Positions 54,301 to 64,000 of a stretch of 64,000 nucleotides of DNA are shown here, piece by piece. The notes beneath the pieces were generated by a model. The model worked only from the letters and a program-made list of their open reading frames with translations. It did no database searches and was not told where the DNA came from. The DNA comes from Trebouxia sp. TZW2008 (taxonomy: Eukaryota; Chlorophyta; Trebouxiophyceae; Trebouxiales; Trebouxiaceae). A program made the translations under genes and the position numbers. The DNA lies in NCBI GenBank assembly GCA_002118135.1, contig BDIU01000157.1, positions 93,173 through 157,172 of the forward strand, read 5' to 3'. Numbering within the stretch: the first letter of the stretch is position 1; every line of letters starts with the position of its first letter.

Positions 54301-57300
54301 GCTGCGTTGGCAGCCACAGACAATCTCAGGCAAGCATTTGACAACCTTGAGTTTGCTTACTTGCTACCAATCAACGAGCTGGTGGATTTAGTGTCCAAGT
54401 CTACGTCAGCCAAATGTTGAGGAGTGTTTGAAGTGCAATACATGCACAAGTTTTCAATAATTTGTTTCAGTAAAGGTGGGCATGGTGTGTAATGTACAGT
54501 TTCAGATGGGTTTGGCTTGAATTGTGCTGACACTGCACTGTGCGAGCCAACAATTATGACAGCTGTCACCATCAAAGTGCATCATGCTGGCCTTGCACAG
54601 GGCAGATGGCCAGGGCCAATGTCTAATGACAATGACGTGTTTGTGATGCGAGGTCCATTGAGTCATCAAGGTTCATTGCTGCAGGCTGACTGAAGCTGAC
54701 AAGGAAGTGTTGAAGCACACTGACTGGAATGTGTTTCTGGAGGAATGCCAAGCTTGTTGCGTGCCGCATGACCATGAATGCACTGAGGACAAGCCATGCA
54801 GCAATTGTCAAAGCAGCGACAGCAGTGGGCTACAGCCGTCTTCTGCAAATGCTGGTGACAAGAAGGCCAACAACACCACCACCACCAGCACCAGCAGCAG
54901 CAGCAATAGCACAGGCAGCTCACAGGATGGTGTGAAGGCACTGCGGGATAGCACCATGCTGGCCTTGCTCAGGCGTGAGCTGCAGCTATACCTCACGAAT
55001 GCACTCCTCTTCATCCTGTCCAATGAGCAGCTGGTGAGCAGGATGAAGGATTCGGCTGCGCTACAGCAACAGGCAAGCACTTTGATCTTCAAGCACAAAT
55101 GTTGTTCTTCTCATATTTCCAAATGAGCAGCTGGTGACCAGGAAGAGTGACACGCTTGCTCTGATGCAACAGGCATGCACTTTGATCTTCAAGCGCAATT
55201 TTTGTTTTTTTCAACTTTTCCAAATGAGCAGCTGGTGGCCAGGATCAAGGCTGCACTAATACAGCAGGCAAGCATTTTGACCTTCAAGCACCTTTTTTGG
55301 TACTTCTATTGTTTCCAACAAGCAGCTAGTGACAAGGATACAAAGACACAGCTGCGCTAATGCATCAGATAAGCTTGTTGTATTTAAAGCAACCTGACGT
55401 GTTTGCAAGCTGTTGCAGTGATGCTGAACCAGTGTGTCAGCGACGGCGAGCAGCAGTTCAAGTAGGCGCAGCAGAGATGCTGTATCATCCTTTTGCAAAG
55501 ACACCATACATTGACCATTATATAAATATTTGACTTTCATCAATGCCTGCCATAAGTTATCCGGCACAGCAAAGCCTTCTGAATCAAGTCCATGGTGTAG
55601 AACTGAGAATCTGGGTTGAGAATGCAATTGACTGTTTTTTCCAAAGACAGGCTTGCTGTAACACCAGCTGGCAGACGCAGCCACACTGTGCATATGAGCC
55701 AACTTTGTGTGCATCACAAGGGGCATAGCATGATAGCACAGCTGAAATTGCGTTTTGACAATTCACCTTGTCTCAGCTGTCATCTTGCCTGAATTGCTTT
55801 TCACTTGAGTAAAAAAATTGCCACCTGTGCCTGCGTGAACGTGAGTAGATCACAGGTATGCTGCACCCTACTCCTGCAGGCCATCCAGCAGGCTTCTTTC
55901 ATCACCCAGCGGTGTGCAGACGATGGGGCCTTTCTGAACTGCTTTTCAATGAGCAGCAGATTTCGTCCAAGTACGCATGCTTGTGTGCAGATTGTGTCTC
56001 AGACTGTGTCATGATATGCCATGCTCAATGTTCCTCATGCTGTTCTGTGTCTCCATCTGATATTGACTTCCAGCCATGACATGTCATCTGAACCGAGTTG
56101 CTCAAGTATGGATCAGTGCATCCCTGGTGATGAAGTACGTACCGGTGCACGCCAGGTTGATGCGCAGTCGCGGTGCTGGCCCCATCGTCTGCACGCCTTC
56201 AGGTGATAAAATAAAGCCTGCTGTATGGACTACAGGAACAGGGTGAGGTGTACCTGTCACCTATTTTGCATTTGCGCGGGCACAGGTGTCAAATAAGATG
56301 TAACAATCATTCCTGGTGGCCAAGGACACTGACAAAATTTTGTGGCTGTGCAGAACCAAGCAGTGCTGAAATGTAGCAGAGACACCCTCCGCCTTATTCC
56401 TGAAGCGCTTGTACGCCGCAAAGCTGCCCTGTCTGCTGGCCAGCGCAAAAAGAACACTGCAGAGGTAGCAGCAAAGCTGCACCAGCATTTTCCACAGTAC
56501 AGCATGCCTGTGCTGGTGCAGTGGTGCGAGGCTATTAATTTGTCGCCAGGAATGGCAGAACGAGTGCAGGTACTGTACCAAAGCTGTTGTATGCCTGTCC
56601 ATGGAGTTGCAAGCATTTTCCACAGTACAGCCTGCCTGTGCTTGCACAATGGTGCGAGGCTATAGGCATGGCGCTGGGTATGGGGGAACGAGTGCTGCCA
56701 CAGTAACTTCCCTTTAGGACAACTTTTTGGTTGAAAGGAAACAGTCTGTATGTATTGAAATGTCCTTACTCACAGGTGCCACTGCAGTTAGAATGCACTG
56801 ACAACTGCAATTGCGTAGTCCTTGCATTGAGAATGTCCTTAGATCGAGTGTGTTTTCAAGGAGAAGTTGCTGTATTGCGCAATACCCGTTGCATGCCTGT
56901 GCACATGTTTGCATGTCTCTTGACAGGTCTTTACCACGCAGCTCTGTTTCTCGCTTCTCTCTTGTTATATGCATCAAGACCTTGTTGCTCTTAGCAGCAA
57001 GGGCAGTAGGAAGCAGTGATGCAAAACAGACAATGGTGGAACACGCAACATTGGAACATTATTAGTGTCAAAGCGCTGCAATGCAACATGCTCAACCCCT
57101 TGAAGCGCGTACTTCCTTGCATTGATGCAACTGACTTGTGCACATGAGCAATACACTCATAATTAGCTGTTGTTGATCATTGTTTCTCTGAAAGATGCAT
57201 CTTTCCCTGCTGGGACATGTGCAGCACCAAATGAGACATCAGTCAGCTCCTTCAGGTCCTGATAACATCCCCTGCTCAACTCTCAGATGGCGTATTTGCA

Positions 57301-58028
57301 TTCAGGGTCTGAAGAAGGCCATGGCAGATGATAAGCAGACCCTGGCAGAACAGGTCACGATGTATAAGCACAGCATCAGCCAAGGCAAGGTCATAGAGGC
57401 TCTACTGGATGAGCTGAATCACTTAGTTACTTGCACCAGAGCCATCGAGGCAGGCACAATGAAGGACAAACCCTCTGTTGAAGTACCATATCCTGTCGCT
57501 GCCGATGAGGGCAGCGCCCAGCAGCCCTGCCCTGAGCCTGGCAGTGAGCCCCCTTCGCATCACTACAGTCAAAGAGTGTTGAATCAAGACAGCAGCAATG
57601 AGACTGGCAATGACTCAGCAAGCTCTGGTGTTGGCCAACAGGACTCTCCTGACAGTGCCAAACAGGATGCAGAAGCGCCCACTCGGTTATCTGACTGTGA
57701 AGCTGATCTGTATGCTTGGCAGAGGCTTGGGCCAATCGCCTTGTGGCCATTTCCAACCAGCTGCATCTCCTACGATCACAAGGTGTACTGCCCAGTCAAG
57801 GAGCGCACGAGCAGTGAAGGGCTCAGTAGTCAGCAGCCGTGTGAGGAGCAGTCACATGGGTGTGACAGCCAGGACCCATGTGATGCGGGCAGCAAGACAA
57901 CAGCAGCACTTGGTGCAGCTGCAGCCTCTGACTCAGACTCTCCATCGCAAGAATGGTGTGTGCTATTGCGCGAGGCATACTTTCCCGTTTGGCTGCTGCT
58001 GCAGTCGGGCAGAAGCCATTTCTGCAAG
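51394..58028 (+). CDS. Unrecognised multi-exon gene, possibly 5' part of the U-box gene
   Basis: ATG at 51394 (MEKALAPALKALLQSVEDLE). Phase-consistent exons are 51394-51587, 52085-52298, 52460-52578, 52876-52972 and one from 53289 (SRQAGLFQASLYGLAVSSTI). Further exons with good sites: 54170-54329 (ERLHKGLKRRQDMLEKL), 54685-55072, about 55427-55485, about 55880-55970, about 56345-56570 (EVAAKLHQHFPQYSMPVL) and 57308-58028 (QGKVIEALLDELNHL, then Ser/Gln-rich). The product is mostly helical, with acidic and Ser/Thr/Asn-rich linkers, including a Thr/Ser/Asn run at about 54870-54920. I recognise no domain. Donors at 52973, 54330 and 55073 are GC. No convincing stop separates it from the U-box exons downstream, so one large transcription unit is possible. 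Confidence 0.45.
51935..52000 (+). pseudogene. Dead copy of the exon start at 52085
   Basis: TTGCATTGCACATACTCAAG followed by CCTGGCAGAGC mirrors TTGCATTGCAGATACTCCAG followed by CCTGGAAGAGC at 52073-52105. The AG acceptor has become AC and a TGA follows GAGC. The copies are about 115 bp apart. Confidence 0.7.
55010..55380. repeat. Four ~95-bp tandem copies of an exon end
   Basis: AATGAGCAGCTGGTGA and CAGG(C/-)AAGCA followed by TTTGA(T/C)CTTCAAGC recur near 55020, 55120, 55225 and 55315. The first belongs to exon 54685-55072 with its GC donor. Later copies lose frame. Confidence 0.75.
56595..56700 (+). pseudogene. Copy of the HFPQYSMPVL exon, followed directly by a MITE
   Basis: Encodes HFPQYSLPVLAQWCEAIG and GMGERVLPQ, paralleling HFPQYSMPVLVQWCEAIN and GMAERVQ about 115 bp upstream. 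Its end abuts the MITE at 56701. Confidence 0.7.
56701..56872. mobile_element. MITE copy with CAGTAACTTC ends
   Basis: 172 bp from CAGTAACTTC to GAAGTTGCTG (imperfect inverse), followed by TA and preceded by CA. The interior has AGGACAACTTTTTGGTTGAA and GTCCTTAC words of the family, here also in inverse orientation near the right end. Confidence 0.7.
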
Positions 58029-58654
58029 GTACAGTCTGCTCTGCCAGTGCCAATGATGAAGAAGAAATTTACTTGCTCAAGCCGGGTTGACTGCAATTAC
58101 AGTGGTATGTAGCTTTGTTACGGTGGTGTGCACGACTCTGTTAACAGGGCTGATTGCATGTGCCACAAAGTGGCAATGACCATGTGTTCACCGGTTTCAC
58201 GTACTAGTTTGTGTGTCTATCTGCTTTGAGTCAGGCTCTCCAAAGCATCAGCAGCTCGCTATGTCCTCAGTTTCAATGTAGTTCAGGCAAACTGCGTGCA
58301 ACCTGTGCAGTACTTGCAGTGATCATATTGTACGCTGTATGATGGGATTGTGGCCAGGCTTATGCAATCTGCACACTATTCTGCGCACAGATCTGTTGCA
58401 AGCAGTGTTGACGGAACAAGAACTTATGTTTGTTGCCTGCCCATGTGCAGCTGATGCAATGGCAAGCATGCATGACAATATAATATAATGCTGCTTGCTT
58501 ACAATGCTTGCTTACAATGCTTGCTTTGTGTCCTCTCTCCGTCACTGCCTTGACAAATTTAATCATTCATCTCATTCCTGACACATGCCAGGCAGGCTCG
58601 TCAGGTTGCCCAGCCAGGTATGTACAGGAGCGATCCACCTCTGCATGACTATGC

Positions 58655-60215
58655 TGCGAATGTGTTGTGGCAGGACATATGGGCTGACTTGTCTGACATG
58701 GGGCATGAGAGTTCTACAAGCTCTACAGATGCACATCACTCACCTAGAGCAGCAACTTGCCAACAACAGGGCAGCCCTGATTCAGCTAGAAGCCCTTGTC
58801 CTCAATAGCCTGTGATAGGCAGAATATTGGATCACCTGAACACGCTGTGAATATGTTGTGGCAGGACATATGGGCTGATCTGTCTGACGTGGAGCGTGAA
58901 GATCTAATCCTAGACGCCCTATACAAACACATCAAACTGCTACAGTAGCAACTTGCCAACAAAAGGGCATCCCTGAGTCAGCTAGAAGCCCTTGTCCTCA
59001 ATAGCCTGTAATGATCCAGGCAGAATATTGGATCACCTGAATACGCTGTGAATATGTTGTGGCAGGACATATGGGCTGATCTGTCTGACGTGGAGCGTGA
59101 AGATCTAATCCTAGACGTCCTACAGAAACACATCAAACTGCTAGAGGGGGACTGGCCAACAACAGGGCAGCCCTGGTTCAGCTGAAAGCCCTTGTCATTG
59201 ACGTGGCCTGTGATGACCCTGCCAGAATGGTGGATCACCTGACCATTCTGTGATTGTGTTGTGGCAGGACATATGGGCTGATATGTCTGACATGGGGCGT
59301 AAAGATGGCATCCTATATGCCCTATCAAACTGCTAGAGGAGCAACTTGCCAGCAACAGAGCAGCCTTGATTCAGCTGGAAGCTCTGGTCATTGACGTGGC
59401 CTGTGATGACCCAGGCAGAATGGTACTCTGTGATTGCCTTGTGGCAGGACCTCTGGGCTGATCTGTCTGACGTGGAGCGTGAAGATCTAATCCTAGACGC
59501 CCTGCAGAAACACATCAACCTGCTAGAGGGGGACTGGCCAACAACAGGGCAACCCTTGTTCAGCTGGAAGCCCTTGTTATTGACGTGGCCTGTGATGACC
59601 CTGCCAGAATGGTGGATCACCTGACCACTCTGTGATTGTGTTGTGGCAGAACATATGGGCTGATATGTCTGACACGGGGCGTGAAGATGTCATCCTATAT
59701 GCCCTAGAGAAACACATCGAATTGCTAGAGGGGAAGTGGCCAACAACAGGGCAGCCCTGGTTCAGCTGGGAGCCCTTGTCATTGACGTTGCCTGTGATGA
59801 CCCTGCCAGAACGGTGGATCACCTGATCAATCTGTGGCTGTCTTGTGGCAAGACATATGGGCTGACTTGTCTGACATGGGGCGTGAAGACGTACTCCTAG
59901 ATGCCCTACAGAAACTTATCAAGCTGCTGGAGGAGCAACTCGCTAACAACAGGGCAGCCCTGATTCAGCTGGAAGCCCTTATCCTCAATAGCCTGTGATG
60001 ACCCTGCAAGAATGGTGGATCACCTGATTACTCTGTGACTGTCTTGTGGCAGGACATATGGGCTGACTTGTCTGACATGGGGCGTGAAGATCTACTCCTA
60101 GATGCCCTACAGAAACATATCAAACTGCTAGAGGAGCGACTCGCTAACAACAGGGCAGCCCTGATCCAGCTGGAAGCCCTGGTCATTGACGTGGCCTGTG
60201 ATGACCCAGCCAGAA
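58655..60215 (+). repeat. Eight ~195-bp tandem copies of an exon-like unit
   Basis: TTGTGGCAG(G/A)(A/C)C(A/C)T(A/C)TGGGCTGA opens units near 58663, 58855, 59055, 59255, 59440, 59641, 59841 and 60041. Each encodes a variant of LWQDIWADLSDMGREDLLL, DALQKHIKLLEE and NRAALIQLEAL. Early units carry stops, deletions and shifts. The last (60035-60220) is fully open and runs on into downstream coding sequence. The coding frame rules out a CRISPR array. Confidence 0.85.
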
Positions 60216-63022
60216 TGGTTGGAACTGCAGTCCTGCTACCAATGCTGAGGGAACGCCTGGAGAGCAAGGCATGGGAGTACCACAACAGAGATATCTTGCA
60301 GGCACAACAGAGGGTATGCCTCACTATCACCATATGCATAGACCGCCACAACAGAGATGTCTTGCAGGCACAGCGGAAGGTGAGCCTCACTGTCAGCACA
60401 TGCTTGTCCATCAACCACCACAACGGAGAAGTCTTAAAGGCGTACAGATACAGTAAAAAGTATGCTTCACTATCCCTTAGTGCTTGTGCTGAGCACAGCC
60501 CTGCTAACCAGTTTCTTCCATAACATATGACAGTGTGTCCCTTTGCATCACGCAAAAGATAGCAGCGCAACTTTTGTATGTGTACAAAAGGCAGCTGGCA
60601 CCAGTTGACTGCAAGTTGTGGACATTCATTGAACATGATGAAAGTCATGCCAAGGGGGGTTTGGTCAGAATGTATGAGCGTAGAACTGCATCTGACAACA
60701 CGCCTGGGCAGCAAAGTAGCAAAGTGCAAAGCGTTCATGTCAGCTTGCCAGCAACAACAACTGACAAGCCGTTTAGCAGAGCAGCATCTACGCTTTCACC
60801 ACGCTCAATTGGAAGTGATGTAGGTCAATGTCTCTTACCAGAGTTCTGGCCTAGTAACGTACTGCAACCTTAAAAGGATGCAGCATTGACATTGCTGCAC
60901 AAGGTCTCAGACAGGTCTAAGACATTGCCTAGACAGGTCTCAGATAGGTCTCCGATAGGTCTAAGACAGGCAGTGCAGAGAGTTCACACTGTCTCTCAAT
61001 GCTACGCAATTTATGCTTAGTATGGATTTGCAATATGATTGCAGGCTGTCGAGCAGAAGGCTCTTCTGGCTGATCAAGCCCTGAGGGAGCTCATGGCTGA
61101 GGAAGAGCAAAAGAAAGCGCAATCAGCTCAGGCAGCCACCCAGTCAAAACCTGTCAGGTCTGAAGCTAAGCAGCACACCACGTCACCCCCTCCCCAGACC
61201 CCGCAGGCACCCGCCCAAGAAGCTGAACAGGCCAAGGCAGAAGCCAAGAGGGCCAAGAAGCTGCGGCAGAAGGCCAAGAAGCAGCAGGCCCAGCAGCTGC
61301 GTACTGAGCAATCTGTGTCAGAGCAGCCGTCAGACACAGCTCAGCAACTGGTTGGGCAGCAGCAGCAGCAGCAGCAGCGGTCCCATGAGACTGGACAGGT
61401 CAATATAGCAGCTAAGCGACCTGGAAAGCAGCATCCCCAGCAGCAGCTACCTGCTAAACAATCTGCATCACAGCGGGCGTCAGACTCAGCACAGCAGCTA
61501 GCAGGGCCCCATGAGCCACAACAGCAACAGCAACAGCATTGTGAAGCTGGACAGACCAATGCGGAGGCTAAGCAAGCTAAGAAGTGGCCAACACAGGAGC
61601 AGTCGCCCTCTGAGCTGTCAAATTCTATGCAGCCGCTGCACAGGGATCATCAACTGCGGCAGCAGCAGTCAGAGCAGCTTTCAGGATGTGAGTTGCAGTC
61701 AGAGCAGCCTCAAAGGACAGCACAGCAGCAGAATGCTAAGGAACCTACACAAGAGGAGCCTGTCCAGAAGCCACTGGAGTCACGGCAATCATCAGCTGAT
61801 AGTGTCAGGCAGAATGGCATCCATCCGGAGTCTGCTCATCAAGCTGCCATGCAAGCTGAGACTGGTTCTGGTGACTCAGCCACACCTGCAAAGCATGGGC
61901 AGCACGAGAGCAATAATCATGCAGATGTCGAGTCTGATGCCCGCCAGCAACAGGGAAGCAATGCTGCTACATTTGCTGACAGCAAAGCTCTTGTCAACAC
62001 AAAGGCTGCTGCAGTGGCCCCATATACACCAGATCAAGCCCAGCAGAATCACAGAACACATCAAATTGCACAGCAGCAACAGCTACAGCATGATGACAAG
62101 CTGCAGGAAGAGGGAATGAACCCAAAGCAGCGTGCTGTCGCACATAGCCAATCGCCTTTGGTGACCAAGCCCCCAACTATATCTCGGGACACCGTGTCGA
62201 CCCCATACAAGGCTTCTCAAGAGCACCTGCAGCTGCTGTTCATCTGCCCCTTAACAAAGGTTTGTCCTCCTTGTAGCTACTCAGAGAGTATTCATTCATG
62301 TCATCTATTTGCATGTTAGACAGGCTTAGCAGGTATGTACTGGAGCAATCAACTGTCTCCAACTAGTTCTACTATGTGGCACCATTGCTGTGATTAAATT
62401 GTGTCTGTCAAGCTTTAGTTACTGTCATCTGCTGACAGCAGCTGGACAATTGGCAGTGAGGTCTGTAGCATAGCGCTGCAGTAATGCTTCTGGACTTGTA
62501 AGCCGACCCACAAAACTGTTGGTGATCTACCTCAAGAAGCAGACCCACAAAACTGCTTTGATAAGCAAACTGTAGCAAATCGCCGAGATCAGGTATGGTA
62601 TATTGTAATGTTCAAGCATCTGTGCTAGGAGTGATGTGTCGTTCCAATCATGCATCTATATGTATCTCGGGAAACCGTACAAATGTTGCAATTGGCTGTA
62701 ACATGTTAGTCCAATCAAGCAGCTGTATGCATCTTGGAAGATCATGTTGTAATTGGCTGTTGTTGCTGAGCTTGTCTTTTGCATAATGTAGAGGTCGACA
62801 GTTTGGAAAAATGACAATGAAACTGGAAGTGCATCTGTGCAGGCAGTGATGAAGGAGCCAGTGATTGCGGCTGATGGTAGGACATATGAGAAGCAAGCAT
62901 TATCTGCATGGCTGCAACAGCACAACACATCCCCCGTAACAGGAAAAGCTCTTGAGCATGTCCTCTTGGTGCCCAACAACGTCATCAAGAGTCTCATTCA
63001 GCAGCAGCAGCAGCAGATGTGA
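60035..63022 (+). CDS. Gln-rich U-box protein, putative E3 ubiquitin ligase (3' part)
   Basis: Supported exons are 60035-~60310 (last array unit, then LLPMLRERLESKAWEYHNRD), 61045-62259 (405 codons, phase 0 both ends) and 62843-63022 (60 codons to TGA). The large exon starts with helical VEQKALLADQALRELMAEEE and a Lys/Ala-rich coiled-coil-like stretch (QAKAEAKRAKKLRQKAKKQQ), then some 330 residues dominated by Gln, Ser and Ala. Its end, LQLLFICPLTK, joins AVMKEPVIAADGRTYEKQAL, WLQQHNTSPVTGKAL and LVPNNVIKSLI to form a complete U-box, the E2-binding fold of plant U-box ligases, here placed at the very C-terminus. Substrates unknown. The start codon is not located; it may be the downstream end of the gene beginning at 51394. 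Confidence 0.8.
60280..60460 (+). repeat. Three ~65-bp copies of an exon end
   Basis: CACAACAGAGATATCTTGCA at 60281, CACAACAGAGATGTCTTGCA at 60348 and CACAACGGAGAAGTCTTAAA at 60418. The first two continue into AGG|GTATGC-like and AAG|GTGAGC donors. Confidence 0.7.
60890..60985. repeat. ACAGGTCT(A/C)AG short tandem repeat
   Basis: Six or so units of (A)GACAGGTCT(A/C)(A/-)GA and GATAGGTCT variants in the intron before the Gln-rich exon. Confidence 0.75.
62625..62765. repeat. Two ~60-bp direct repeats in the U-box intron
   Basis: CCAATCATGCATCTATATGT to TTGCAATTGGCTGT and CCAATCAAGCAGCTGTATGC to TTGTAATTGGCTGT are imperfect tandem copies. Confidence 0.65.
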
Positions 63023-63419
63023 GGCATATATGTACAGCAGTGTGACTCAAAAGCGGTTCTCAAAAGCAGAACCGTTACTGCAGTAGCAGGGAAGCCTTTG
63101 CGGCTGATATTTGACGCCATTGGCAGCCTCATACAATTACAAGAGCTGTAGTCACAACTATCGTAGTATGTTGCATGATGGCACTGCAGACTGTCCCATA
63201 TGCATATGCATGTAGTGTTACTGTAACAGTACCAGTACCAGTAACGACTGACTTCGAGTGAACTGCACTGTCGACTGGCTCTTGAAAGCAGACTTTTTCA
63301 AGTAGCTAAATTTTGGAAACACCGTGAGGGCTTTGCAAAGATGACCTGACGATAGCATAACGACCTTCGGGGTTCAAGCCAATCATGTCAGCCATCATGC
63401 TGTGCATGCTAGGGATGGG

Positions 63420-63665
63420 AGCTACACGAATTTTTGCGCTCGGAGTATATGTGTACGCGTAGATCTACGCTGTATCCGTACAACGAGGGGTATATGGCCG
63501 ATTATACGCCAAAGTGCTGGAACTGCCCGAAACAGGCATATACAGCTGTATACAGTGCGTAGACAGCGTAGACAGAAGGGTCTACGGGGTATATACAACA
63601 AGGCAGAATACGTCATTTCCAGGCAGAATAATCAGTCAATTCAGTTGAAAATCGTTTTGTATGGT
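63420..63665. other. Palindrome-rich patch of unusual composition
   Basis: Contains the 14-bp palindromes GCGTAGATCTACGC (63457-63470) and TATACAGCTGTATA (63539-63552), plus inverted GTAGAC/GTCTAC words and many GTATAT and TATAC steps. Uses CG more than the rest of the window. No gene recognised. Confidence 0.55.
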
Positions 63666-63980
63666 CAGTAAGGGCCATAGCACGTCAGCTTCAGTCTTGA
63701 AACAGGGCAGCAGCTGCATATCAGGCACAAGCAGGTGCAAGAAGGCTGCTGAAACTAGATGTCCTCCATCAGAACACAATCTGCTCTCATTGGAGGCTGA
63801 AAAAAGCTGCTCACATAAAACGCATTGAAGCTGACAAAGCGTAATCTCATCAGTGCCAGGGTCACGCTGTGCTTGAGGTATTAACCACTGCCACCAGTTT
63901 GCAGTGCCTTTGGCACCTTTTAGAGAGTTGTTACGACGTTTTTGCAACTCGTCATATCTCTTCTCATGCTTGTTGCGCAC
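63636..63980 (-). CDS. Partial unrecognised exon at window edge
   Basis: An open frame running off the upper end. It begins with basic NKHEKRYDELQKRRNNSLKG and continues with WWQWLIPQ and a Cys/His cluster CQLQCVLCEQLF. Possibly a small zinc-binding region or part of a transposon-derived protein; too short to decide. Confidence 0.25.
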   Translation of the reverse strand: MRNKHEKRYDELQKRRNNSLKGAKGTANWWQWLIPQAQRDPGTDEITLCQLQCVLCEQLFSASNESRLCSDGGHLVSAAFLHLLVPDMQLLPCFKTEADVLWPLLTIQNDFQLN

Positions 63981-64000
63981 GTCAGAGGTTGCAGAAGTGC

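Noticed and set aside
58655..60215. Regular ~195-bp spacing suggesting a CRISPR array
   Set aside because: The units are long, coding-like and similar along their whole length, with no short repeat plus unique spacer pattern, and the setting is eukaryotic.
61511..62119. 202-codon plus-strand ORF in another frame
   Set aside because: A Ser/His-rich shadow of the Gln-rich U-box exon, whose frame has phase-matched ends.
1..64000. tRNA, rRNA or other structured RNA genes
   Set aside because: No cloverleaf box motifs or rRNA signature was recognised by eye; a covariance search was not possible.

Overview
The window is nuclear DNA of an intron-rich eukaryote. A green alga (chlorophyte, perhaps trebouxiophyte) fits best. 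The genes have many short exons with GT-AG and some GC-AG introns. The gene set suits a plant-lineage cell: a BolA protein with a transit-peptide-like N-terminus, an Mn-type CDF/MTP transporter, SWC4/DMAP1, U2AF35, a FAD-dependent oxidoreductase fused to a Rieske domain, a cathepsin X-like peptidase and a U-box protein. The lineage call is inferred from gene content and texture and was not tested by any search.

Layout. 1-5.6 kb: minisatellites, an LRR protein exon (minus), a small membrane ORF and a 174-bp MITE. 5.7-13.6 kb: one minus-strand gene resembling sphingomyelin phosphodiesterase 4 (SMPD4), most of whose exons lie beside extra tandem copies; one of its introns holds a compact bacterial- or viral-like fragment that begins a sugar-nucleotide epimerase. 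14.2-15.0 kb: BolA (minus). 16.6-20.7 kb: CDF metal transporter (minus). 21.1-25.1 kb: SWC4/DMAP1 (minus), divergent from a papain-like cysteine protease at 25.5-27.9 kb (plus). 28.5-33.8 kb: FAD/Rieske oxidoreductase (plus). 34.4-36.3 kb: U2AF35 (plus). 37.5-41.7 kb: two tandem secreted Kelch genes (minus). 42.4-48.4 kb: one minus-strand gene whose 12 exons join in frame to encode two complete cathepsin X-like domains. 49.4-63.0 kb: plus-strand exons of unrecognised genes, ending in a glutamine-rich U-box protein and including an eight-unit, ~195-bp array. 63.4-64 kb: a palindrome-rich patch and a partial ORF.

The main theme is local stuttering of exon-intron segments. In at least eight genes a piece of about 60-250 bp containing an exon or exon edge is repeated next to itself two to eight times. 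Some copies keep working splice sites and reading frame; others have a killed acceptor or a stop. Exon models here were checked by splice-site and phase continuity by eye; no transcript evidence was available.
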